A DNA stretch of 39,785 bases, from IMG/VR virus record IMGVR_UViG_3300044640_001880, positions 1 through 39,785 of that record, one strand, 5' to 3'. The notes under the pieces were generated by a model. The model was not told the DNA's origin and did not search any database. It saw only the letters and a list, made by a program, of their open reading frames with translations. A program made the position numbers and the translations under genes. Shown in pieces: positions 5,293 to 11,205 of this stretch (position 1 is its first letter; every line of letters begins with the position of its first letter). The DNA is from a virus.

Positions 5293-5648
5293 TTGACGCT
5301 GTCCAAAAACATCTTGATCACGCTCTGCGACGCAATCAGATTCAGCCACTCATCGACCGTGTTTACTTGCCAGCCCAACCCCCTGGCCAGCGCGATCTCG
5401 ACCTTAGCGCCTCGGCTGTTTTCGTGGCCGGGCAGGGTCGCGACGGCGTCGCAGGTGGCCACCATGTCGCTGATGTCTTTGCGCATGAAGCTGAGCCACG
5501 GAGACCCGCGCGGGATGGTGCTTTCCGCTGGGCTGACGACAAGGTAACCGGCCTCGCGCAGCTGCCTGGCCGCTTCGTGGAAGGCGGGATAGTTGTCCTC
5601 GGGCATGCCGGACATGGGGCCGCTGAGGTAAAGGATCGGCAGGCTCAT
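5289..5648 (-). CDS. DUF4406 / nucleoside deoxyribosyltransferase-like protein, 119 aa
   Basis: Opens with ILYLSGPMSGMPEDNYPAFH and continues LREAGYLVVSPAE, WLSFMRKDIS, CDAVATLPGHENSRGA and EIALARGLG. This is the DUF4406 signature, a Rossmann-like fold related to nucleoside 2-deoxyribosyltransferases and common in phages. The ENSRGA motif is where that superfamily binds nucleotide. Length matches the family. A role in nucleotide or base metabolism during infection is plausible but unproven. Coupled by overlaps on both sides. Confidence 0.85.
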   Translation of the reverse strand: MSLPILYLSGPMSGMPEDNYPAFHEAARQLREAGYLVVSPAESTIPRGSPWLSFMRKDISDMVATCDAVATLPGHENSRGAKVEIALARGLGWQVNTVDEWLNLIASQSVIKMFLDSVK

Positions 5649-5830
5649 CGCGCAGCCTCCTGGGGCGTCTTGTCGGACTCCACGCCCGCGCGGTGCAGGG
5701 CTTCGCGCTGCAGGTCCAGGGCGATGGATTGGGCGGGGGTGGCGCGCTGGCCAACGGCGGGCGCGAAGCTGCTGTAGACCGCGACGGTTCCGGCGTCGGT
5801 GTCGCGCAAGGTGATGGTGATGTGTGCCAT
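5645..5830 (-). CDS. Hypothetical early protein, 61 aa
   Basis: Start at MAHITITLRDTDAG (5830). A beta-hairpin-like beginning (ITITLRDTDAGTVAVYSSF) is followed by a helix (TPAQSIALDLQREALHRAG). Similar short proteins with an SIALDL helix occur in Burkholderiales phage early operons. The TGA overlaps the ATG of the DUF4406 gene. The longer start at 5905 lacks support. Function unknown. Confidence 0.65.
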   Translation of the reverse strand: MAHITITLRDTDAGTVAVYSSFAPAVGQRATPAQSIALDLQREALHRAGVESDKTPQEAAR

Positions 5831-5856
5831 GTGATGTTTGTGTCGCGCGTGGTGGG

Positions 5857-6279
5857 TCAAAAGAAGATGTACAGGCCCATGACGATCCAGCTCGCGGCCA
5901 GGCAACCGAACACCAGGCGCCGCAAACGCACAGCTTCGCGGCGCTCGGCTTCAGTGCGCCTGGGCTTGATCGGGGGCATCTCGGCGCGCTGGGTGTGGCG
6001 CTCGCTGGCTTGGCCTTGCAGCGCCTGGGCGGCTTCGCGGTAGCGGCAGCGGCTGGTGCATTCGGGCGTCAAGTTGCACACGCCGAAGCCACACACCGCG
6101 CTTTCGTGGTGCTCGGTTTTGATCATGCGCAGCGGCGTCGGGGCCTTGCGCGGTGCGGTTGTCCTGGTGTCCAGCAGGTAGGGGCTGGGCATCTGGGCGC
6201 GGCTGGTGTTGTCCAGCAGGCGCCGGGCGCTGGCGGTGCCTTCGCTGGTGTGGGTGGTTTTGTTGGTTGCGGTGGTCAT
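5857..6279 (-). CDS. Hypothetical membrane-anchored Cys-cluster protein, 140 aa
   Basis: Start at MTTATNKTTHTSEG (6279). Polar N-terminal half, then a Cys cluster (CGFGVCNLTPECTSRC) that could bind metal or form disulfides. A basic stretch (KPRRTEAERREAVRLRRL) leads into a C-terminal hydrophobic segment (VFGCLAASWIVMGLYIFF), predicting a tail-anchored topology with the bulk in the cytoplasm. No family recognised. It neighbours another single-pass membrane gene (6285-6455). Confidence 0.65.
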   Translation of the reverse strand: MTTATNKTTHTSEGTASARRLLDNTSRAQMPSPYLLDTRTTAPRKAPTPLRMIKTEHHESAVCGFGVCNLTPECTSRCRYREAAQALQGQASERHTQRAEMPPIKPRRTEAERREAVRLRRLVFGCLAASWIVMGLYIFF

Positions 6280-6284
6280 GGTGT

Positions 6285-6455
6285 TTAGCCCCAGATGGCA
6301 AAGATGATCAGGAGGGACAGCAGCGCGACGATGGACGCGGCCAGCACGATCTCGTCTTTTTTGTTGCTGCTGCTGGTTTTCTCGAAGAGATGGCCGCGCG
6401 CGTAGGGGCCGAACGCTTCTTCGAGGGTGCGCGGGTGTTTGCGGGTGGTTTGCAT
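6285..6455 (-). CDS. Small single-pass membrane protein, 56 aa
   Basis: Start at MQTTRKHPRTLEEAFGPYAR (6455). The N-terminal TRKHPRTLEEAFGPY motif plus a C-terminal membrane helix (IVLAASIVALLSLLIIFAIW) is a recurrent layout for tiny proteins in early operons of Burkholderiales phages. Its role is unknown. Its ATG overlaps the end of the upstream 46-aa gene (TGATG). Confidence 0.7.
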   Translation of the reverse strand: MQTTRKHPRTLEEAFGPYARGHLFEKTSSSNKKDEIVLAASIVALLSLLIIFAIWG

Positions 6456-6595
6456 CACTGGCCGCCTTTCTTGCGAAGCGCTGCAGCGGCGGCCATTGCA
6501 CGCTTGTGCTGACCGGCGGCGCGGTTGATGAACGCGATCAAGCGCTGCATCGCGGCTTCGCACTGGGCGTCGATGGGGGTGCGGTTGGTGGTCAT
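6455..6595 (-). CDS. Hypothetical small early protein, 46 aa
   Basis: Start at MTTNRTPIDAQCEAAMQRL (6595), overlapping the stop of the 100-aa gene. Amphipathic helices (EAAMQRLIAFINRAAGQHKR), an Ala-rich helix and a basic tail. Longer frames to 6718 are rejected because they overlap the 100-aa gene in another frame. Function unknown. Confidence 0.6.
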   Translation of the reverse strand: MTTNRTPIDAQCEAAMQRLIAFINRAAGQHKRAMAAAAALRKKGGQ

Positions 6596-6894
6596 GCGGC
6601 CACCTTTGCGCTGGTGAATGCCTTCGTGCCGTGGAAGGCGTAGAGCAGCTGTCCGTAATTCTTGGCTTGGACGAAGTTGGTGTTTGCCTTTTCGCGCACC
6701 GCGATGAATGCTTCCCATAGCGCGCGGGTCTTCTCGGTCTGGCTCGAAAAGTTTTTTCTTTTCATCTCAGCCAGATACAGGGCAAGCAAGCGCGAGCCAG
6801 CGGCGTCGCATTCGAGCGCGACGATCGCAAAAATGTGTGTGACGCTTTGGCCGGGGCCTGGACCGTCGGGAAACCTGGGGTGTTGCTGTGCCAT
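6592..6894 (-). CDS. First gene of the leftward early operon, hypothetical, 100 aa
   Basis: ATG at 6894 with a strong GGAGGG ribosome site, about 25 bases downstream of the predicted PL start. The soluble protein has helices FAIVALECDAAGSRLLALYL and TRALWEAFIAVREKANTNF and a C-terminal GQLLYAFHGTKAF. By position it corresponds to the first PL gene of lambda-like phages (often antirepression, antitermination or host takeover), but the sequence shows no recognisable motif, and no N-type Arg-rich antiterminator is visible. Confidence 0.7.
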   Translation of the reverse strand: MAQQHPRFPDGPGPGQSVTHIFAIVALECDAAGSRLLALYLAEMKRKNFSSQTEKTRALWEAFIAVREKANTNFVQAKNYGQLLYAFHGTKAFTSAKVAA

Positions 6895-6925
6895 CTGGCC
6901 CTCCGTTGTTTGAACGTGAGGTTAT

Positions 6926-6996
6926 TCTACAAACGTAGAAATCAGGCTGTCAACAGGTGTAGAAAAGAAAATGTAAAATTCAACATGTGTAGCTGG
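6926..6996. promoter_or_regulatory. PL promoter and left operator cluster (OL1-OL3)
   Basis: The minus-strand promoter has TTGACA (6950-6955), 18 bp, then TAGAAT (6926-6931). Operators matching TTCTACA-NN-TGTAGAA lie at 6927-6942, 6951-6966 and 6981-6996; the first covers the -10 and the second the -35. A possible divergent plus-strand -10 TAAAAT (6976-6981) for the 7047 gene overlaps the third. Classic lambda-like repressor control of leftward transcription. Confidence 0.8.
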
Positions 6997-7046
6997 CAAG
7001 CAACGGGCTTGCCGGTCAAAATGTCGCCGCCAACAAAGGAGGTCTT

Positions 7047-7745
7047 ATGCAGAAGTCGCTGTCGTATGAGTTGGGCAAACTGGTGTCACGGGTGTCGCCC
7101 TCGGTCGTGGTGTGGGTGGTGTTGCTGGGCGTTGTGGTCGCCATTGCGGTCGATGATGGGGCGGATCGGTCCGAGCCCGTGGCGACTGCGACGCCGGTGG
7201 CGGTGCGACCTCCCGTTGATGCTGTGGTGATCAGGTGCAAGGGGGAGCGCGAGGCGTTGCTGGCGAAGTATCAGGACCTGATCAAGGTTGACCCGTGGCA
7301 GGCGGCCACGTCTTTGCGGGTGTGCGCTGAGCGCTTGCAGGATGCGCAGCTGCAGTCAATGGTCAAGGCGGCGGAGCGGGCAGACCTGGTGAAGACGGAA
7401 CAAAACCCGAAGGCGTTGCCATGGTTGCGGCTGGACGCCCTGGATCGATTGACCGACCTCGGCGAGCCGATGCTGGCGGAGCGTCAGACGCTGCGCGCCG
7501 ACCTGGTCAAGAAGGTGGCGCTGAATGAGGCCTTGCTGGAGAAATCGCGCGTGGCGCGCAAGAAGAGCGAGGGGGTGGCGATAGGGGCTTCAATGCAAGA
7601 TGCCATTGACAGCAGTTGGGGGCGCCCTGAGCGGGTAAACCGAACGACCACGGCTTTTGGTGAGAGGGAGCAGTGGGTCTACGGCGGCGGGAACTACCTG
7701 TATTTTCAGGACGGCGTATTGACGACGATTCAGACTGGGCGATAG
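7047..7745 (+). CDS. Inner-membrane-anchored protein with BamE/DUF2845-like C-terminus, 232 aa
   Basis: An N-terminal membrane helix (SVVVWVVLLGVVVAIAV, about residues 19-35) predicts a periplasmic body. The middle is a long helical region (ERADLVKTEQNPKALPWLRL). The last 50 or so residues (QDAIDSSWGRPERVNRTT, EQWVYGGGNYLYFQDGVL) match the short beta-rich fold of BamE/SmpA and DUF2845 proteins. The ATG follows AAAGGAGG. Divergent from the early operon and flanked by operators, it sits in the immunity region where lysogenic accessory genes lie. A cell-envelope function such as superinfection exclusion is a reasonable inference only. Confidence 0.7.
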   Translation: MQKSLSYELGKLVSRVSPSVVVWVVLLGVVVAIAVDDGADRSEPVATATPVAVRPPVDAVVIRCKGEREALLAKYQDLIKVDPWQAATSLRVCAERLQDAQLQSMVKAAERADLVKTEQNPKALPWLRLDALDRLTDLGEPMLAERQTLRADLVKKVALNEALLEKSRVARKKSEGVAIGASMQDAIDSSWGRPERVNRTTTAFGEREQWVYGGGNYLYFQDGVLTTIQTGR

Positions 7746-7782
7746 GGCGCTCTTTTGTGTCTGAAGTTGTCCAAATGGTAGA

Positions 7783-8238
7783 TCACGGCCTCCCGTTGCC
7801 GTGTAGCCGTTCCTGCTTTCCCTGGTGGGATTCCCGGGTCTGGACGAGCGCGAGGATGTAGGCCTCGATCAGCTTGACGTCGTCCTGGTTGAGCGCGGTT
7901 TTGAAGCGATTCTGGTCGATGGAAAACGGCCAGTAGGCGGCGGTCCACGTGGCGGCGGGTTCCTTTGCGGTGAGTTCGCCGGTCGGTGGTGCCTTGGTGA
8001 TGCGCCAGCTGGCGATGTGGGCGGGGATGTGCTCGGTGTGGTCGGCTGCTTCGTCAAGCAGTTGGTCGGTGGTCAGGCCGAAGGCGCGGGCGAGGTCCTG
8101 GGCATATTCGGATCGCTTGCTGTTGCGCTTTTCCAGCGCGTTGATGCTGCCTGTGCTGACGCCCGACATGGCCTCGATTTCGGCATAGGTGCACCCGGCT
8201 GCCGTGCGGTACTTTTTGACTTGAGATCCTAGTGACAT
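7783..8238 (-). CDS. CI-type phage repressor (HTH_3), 151 aa
   Basis: The N-terminal HTH (about residues 5-62: VKKYRTAAGCTYAEIEAMSG, VSTGSINALEKR, then LARAFGLTTDQLL) is the XRE/CI DNA-binding domain. The remainder lacks the Ala-Gly cleavage site and Ser/Lys residues of S24 LexA/CI peptidases, so RecA-stimulated autocleavage is unlikely and induction must work otherwise. It is transcribed leftward from the 8240-8310 control region, opposite to cro. It probably binds the five TTCTACA-NN-TGTAGAA operators and maintains lysogeny. Confidence 0.85.
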   Translation of the reverse strand: MSLGSQVKKYRTAAGCTYAEIEAMSGVSTGSINALEKRNSKRSEYAQDLARAFGLTTDQLLDEAADHTEHIPAHIASWRITKAPPTGELTAKEPAATWTAAYWPFSIDQNRFKTALNQDDVKLIEAYILALVQTRESHQGKQERLHGNGRP

Positions 8239-8271
8239 GGCGGCACCCTACGGCGGGGTTGTGTGTGCCGC

Positions 8272-8312
8272 AACTACAGGTGTAGACAAATGCATTTCTA
8301 CAGTTGTAGAAT
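8272..8312. promoter_or_regulatory. PR promoter and right operators (OR1-OR2)
   Basis: Operators lie at 8272-8287 and 8296-8311; the second is a perfect TTCTACA-GT-TGTAGAA palindrome. The plus-strand promoter TAGACA (8283-8288), 18 bp, TAGAAT (8307-8312) is embedded in them. It mirrors PL, with the same -10 and spacing. The transcript should begin about 8319-8320, at the A of the cro ATG. Confidence 0.8.
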
Positions 8313-8319
8313 GTGCGCC

Positions 8320-8607
8320 ATGAATACCCCAATGCCTGAGCCCGTGATCGCCGAAGTCGCCCGGGCCATCGAGTTGAGTGGCGGCCCGGCTGTCGTGGCC
8401 AGGGCTTTGAACGTCACGACGCAAACCGTGTGTTTCTACCGCGACGGCGACCGCCGCCTCAAGACCGACCACGGGGCGACGCTCGAGTCGATGACGGGCG
8501 GGATCGTGACCCGAAAGCAGATGTGGCCTGAGAGCTGGTCGCGAATCTGGCCGGAGCTGGCCGCGTCCGATACCCAACCCGCACCGCAAGGGGTGGCCAG
8601 TGCCTGA
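8320..8607 (+). CDS. Cro/YdaS-like regulator, 95 aa
   Basis: Start at MNTPMPEP (8320). The core AIELSGGPAVVARALNVTTQ, TVCFYRDGDRRL and the later RKQMWPESWSRIWPEL follow the YdaS/Cro-superfamily pattern (helix-turn-helix, then a terminal WPE..W..IWPEL box). It acts as the lytic regulator opposing the 151-aa repressor. No Shine-Dalgarno precedes the ATG, and the PR -10 ends 7 bases before it, so translation is predicted to be leaderless. It is the first gene of the rightward early operon. Confidence 0.85.
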   Translation: MNTPMPEPVIAEVARAIELSGGPAVVARALNVTTQTVCFYRDGDRRLKTDHGATLESMTGGIVTRKQMWPESWSRIWPELAASDTQPAPQGVASA

Positions 8608-8719
8608 TTCCGTCGTGGTGTGTGCTTCTCGGTGCATGCCTTCATTGGGCGCGTCGCTGCCCTGGTCCGCATCCCCCTGGCGGTGTACGCCTGGTGGCCT
8701 GAGTCCCTCCGAAAGGTGA
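8600..8719 (+). CDS. Possible small coupled ORF, 39 aa
   Basis: A GTG at 8600 overlaps the end of cro, and the frame stays open to the TGA at 8717-8719, five bases before the next ATG. The product is Ser/Pro/Trp-rich (SLPWSASPW) without a recognisable fold. Only the overlap and the filled gap support it; it may be just leader for the next gene. Confidence 0.3.
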   Translation: MPDSVVVCASRCMPSLGASLPWSASPWRCTPGGLSPSER

Positions 8720-8723
8720 AGAG

Positions 8724-9035
8724 ATGATCGTCGATACCTGTACTGCTGTGGCGGCGCCTGTGAAGGTGCCGGGTGCTCAACAGATGGTCCTGGATGTGCT
8801 GGTGGTCAAGCGAAAGCACGGCGTCGACAAGGTGACTGCCGGGGAGATTCGGGAGATGTTGGAGCTCATCCACGCGCCGCGCCGTTTCGATAAGGGCTGG
8901 GTGACTGGGCGTCTGGCCGATCTGAAGGCGTCGGACCTGGTGGAGTGTCTGGACGAGCACCGCCTGGACCCGTTGACGAAGAAGAGCAGCCAGTTGTGGC
9001 GCCTGCCTGTGGTGCAGATGCGCCTGGTGGCCTAA
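8724..9035 (+). CDS. Hypothetical winged-helix-like early protein, 103 aa
   Basis: ATG at 8724 behind AAGGTGAAGAG. The pattern QQMVLDVLVVKRKHG, VTAGEIREMLELIHAP, KGWVTGRLADLKASDLVECL, WRLPVVQMRL reads as three helices and a wing, i.e. a small winged-helix DNA-binding fold. It lies between cro and the replication gene, where lambda-like phages carry cII-type regulators or replication accessory factors. Specific role unknown. Confidence 0.65.
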   Translation: MIVDTCTAVAAPVKVPGAQQMVLDVLVVKRKHGVDKVTAGEIREMLELIHAPRRFDKGWVTGRLADLKASDLVECLDEHRLDPLTKKSSQLWRLPVVQMRLVA

Positions 9036-9087
9036 GCACGAGTCCCCGATACCTGAGCCTGTGCGCAGCACCTAGGAATAACTGTCT

Positions 9088-10119
9088 GTGAATTACTACG
9101 AACACCATATCGGTGACTATGCAGAAGCCACGGCGCACCTGTCGCTGCTGGAGGACGCGGTATACAGCCGCCTGCTGCGCAAGTATTACGCGACTGAGCA
9201 GCCTTTGCCGGCCGATCTGAAGAAGGTGCAGCGCCTGGTGGGCGCGCGGTCCAAGGATGAATTGGCGGCGGTGGTCACGGTGCTGGAGGACTTCTTCACC
9301 CTGGAGGAAGATGGCTACCACAACGCGCGGTGTGATCGTGAGATTGATGCGTTCAACGATGGCAAGCCGGAGCGCGACCTCAAGAAGAAAAACGAGACCA
9401 ACCGCATGAAGCGTCACCGTGACGAGCGTTCGAGGTTGTTTCAGGTGCTGACCGATGCGGGTGGACACGCGGACTGGAACATCAAAACATCAGACCTGCG
9501 GGAGCTGGTCAAGCGCGTTGCAGGCGTTGCAGCTGCCGCGCAAGACGATGCAAACGCATCACCTGTTACGCGACCTGCAACGGCACCTGCAACGCCTGCA
9601 ACGGCTACCCAGACACCAGACACCAGACACCACTTACCAATTAATCAGGGCGAGTATGTAGAACACCACCAGGGCGGGCCTGTCGGCCCGGCTCGCCCTG
9701 GCTTTGAAAAACCCGATCCGGGATCGGGGCCGGGGTCCGAGGCTGCGGCGGCGATGGTGGCGGCGGGTGTGGCCGATGCGAGTGCCACGCACCCTCGGCT
9801 GCTGGCGCTGTTGGCGGCGGGGTTGACGGTCGCTGAGCTGCAGGCTGCGGCGGTGTACGCGGTCGGCAAGGGGGCAGGGTTCGCCTATGCGCTGGCCAGG
9901 GCTGAGGGTCAGCGGCGTGACGCGGCGGCGGTGGGTGCGTTGCCCGATGCGCCAGCGGTTGGCGCTGCGGACCCTGACAGTCGGGCGGCGATTGAGGCCG
10001 ATGCTGTGCGCCTGGGTGTGCCGCCGTGGCAGCAGGTGGACGCGCAAGGCCGGACGGTGAGCTGGCTGCAGTGGGCTGATACGGTGCGCAAGGCGCGGGC
10101 GGAAGGGGTGGCGGCATGA
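9088..10119 (+). CDS. DUF1376 (YdaU-type) replication protein, 343 aa
   Basis: GTG start at 9088. The N-terminal 95 residues (NYYEHHIGDYAEATAHLSLL, EDAVYSRLLRKYYATEQPLP, later LEEDGYHNARCDREI) are the DUF1376/YdaU domain, found in phage replication-initiation genes. A Lys/Arg-rich segment, an Ala/Thr/Pro linker (about residues 160-230), and a C-terminal helical region (LLALLAAGLTVAELQAAAVY, GAGFAYALARAEGQRRDA) resemble lambda O-like C-terminal extensions that recruit a helicase loader. No separate helicase or loader gene is visible, so the host machinery is probably used. Confidence 0.8.
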   Translation: MNYYEHHIGDYAEATAHLSLLEDAVYSRLLRKYYATEQPLPADLKKVQRLVGARSKDELAAVVTVLEDFFTLEEDGYHNARCDREIDAFNDGKPERDLKKKNETNRMKRHRDERSRLFQVLTDAGGHADWNIKTSDLRELVKRVAGVAAAAQDDANASPVTRPATAPATPATATQTPDTRHHLPINQGEYVEHHQGGPVGPARPGFEKPDPGSGPGSEAAAAMVAAGVADASATHPRLLALLAAGLTVAELQAAAVYAVGKGAGFAYALARAEGQRRDAAAVGALPDAPAVGAADPDSRAAIEADAVRLGVPPWQQVDAQGRTVSWLQWADTVRKARAEGVAA

Positions 10120-10325
10120 GCAGTGTGCACGGCGTTCCGTTGACCGTGGTGGTGCACCAGTTGCTCGCGTTCAGTTTGCCGAATTCGCTCACAAAGGAGG
10201 ATGTGGCGGCGTCGCTCGGGGTTGGCGTGTCGCGTGTGCGGATGGCAATCCACCGGTTGAACAGTCAGCAGATGGTCAGGCCAGTCAATCGCGACGGCGT
10301 CAGGGCTTGGACGGTGGCCAAATGA
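10116..10325 (+). CDS. Small winged-helix-like protein, 69 aa
   Basis: The start overlaps the end of the DUF1376 gene. NSLTKEDVAASLGVGVSRVR, MAIHRLNSQQMVRPVNRDGV and AWTVAK form a clear helix-turn-helix plus wing. It is probably a small DNA-binding regulator or replication accessory; family not named. Coupled on both sides (ATGA with the next gene). Confidence 0.65.
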   Translation: MSSVHGVPLTVVVHQLLAFSLPNSLTKEDVAASLGVGVSRVRMAIHRLNSQQMVRPVNRDGVRAWTVAK

Positions 10326-10624
10326 CTGATCGCACGTGTCTGACATGCAGCAACTGGGATGCCCGTGGCGTGCCGCGCTTCGCCTTCCGCATGGGTATGG
10401 CGTTCTGTTCGATCAAGCGCACGCAGGCTGTGACGTTGGCGCACTGGCGCGGGTGTGAGTCGTGGTCGCCTGCTGCTGATTCGGCGGTGGGTGAGCGGGT
10501 CGAGTGGCTGCGTCGAATCGGGATCGACACCCCCCGGTTTGGGTCCTTCCCATGCCCCCCCGATGCGGGTCATTCGCGGCGCGAGGTTGGACTGTTGCAT
10601 GGTGTCGCTAAGGGGGTTAAGTGA
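10322..10624 (+). CDS. Cys-rich hypothetical protein, 100 aa
   Basis: MTDRTCLTCSNWDARGVPRF, MGMAFCSIKRTQAVTLAHWR and GCESW provide four Cys residues, a probable zinc site, within the first 50 residues. The C-terminal half is low in structure and ends near terS. Similar CxxC...C...C proteins sit just before terminase genes in some Burkholderiales phages. Role unknown. ATGA overlap with the upstream gene; its stop overlaps the GTG of terS. Confidence 0.65.
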   Translation: MTDRTCLTCSNWDARGVPRFAFRMGMAFCSIKRTQAVTLAHWRGCESWSPAADSAVGERVEWLRRIGIDTPRFGSFPCPPDAGHSRREVGLLHGVAKGVK

Positions 10625-11205
10625 AGCTGACCCCATTGCTTGACCAGCCTTGCTCTCAAGCCGATTTTGCGGAGATGGTGGGGTTGTCCGAGGCGCGCGT
10701 AAGTCAGCTTGCGGCCGATGGTGTGATCCCTCGCGGCGAAACGGCGCACAACATGCTGCTGGCGTACTGCGAGCGAATGCGCGACATGGCGGCCGGCCGG
10801 GCTGGGAATGAGATCGGCGGGCTTGACCTGGTGCAGGAGCGCGCCGCGCTGGCCCGCGAGCAGCGCATCGCCCAGGAGCTGAAGAATCAGGTGTCGCGCG
10901 GGGAGTTTGCGCCGATTGGTGTCCTGGCTGATGTGCTGGGGCACGCCTCCAGCGCGGTCGCTGACCGCTTCGACCAGATCGAAGGCTCTCTGCGCACCGC
11001 TGTCCCGGACATCACCGACGAAGTGTTGTTGACGGTGTTGTCGGTGGTGTCTTCTGCCCGCAATGAGTGGATCAGATCCACCGCCAAGCTGATCAGCGCC
11101 GCGATGGACGCGGCCGAGCAGGACGAAGCCGAGGACGCTGCCGACGCGCTGGCCGCGTTTGCGCCAGACGATGCCGACGGGATCTGGGAGGGTGCGCCGG
11201 TATGA
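10621..11205 (+). CDS. terS: Terminase small subunit (gpNu1-like), 194 aa
   Basis: GTG start. The N-terminal winged-helix DNA-binding motif (CSQADFAEMVGLSEARVSQL, AADGVIP) recognises the packaging site. A middle helix (AREQRIAQELKNQVSRGEFA) and a C-terminal helical oligomerisation region follow, as in lambda gpNu1. It is placed directly before and overlapping the large subunit (ATGA). A cos-type packaging site would be expected nearby, but I cannot point to it with confidence. Confidence 0.85.
   Translation: MKLTPLLDQPCSQADFAEMVGLSEARVSQLAADGVIPRGETAHNMLLAYCERMRDMAAGRAGNEIGGLDLVQERAALAREQRIAQELKNQVSRGEFAPIGVLADVLGHASSAVADRFDQIEGSLRTAVPDITDEVLLTVLSVVSSARNEWIRSTAKLISAAMDAAEQDEAEDAADALAAFAPDDADGIWEGAPV

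Noticed and set aside
10540-10600. GC-rich runs (CCCCCC) before terS as the cos site
   Set aside because: The gpA-type terminase implies cos packaging nearby, but there is no recognisable cos core or repeats to support these coordinates.
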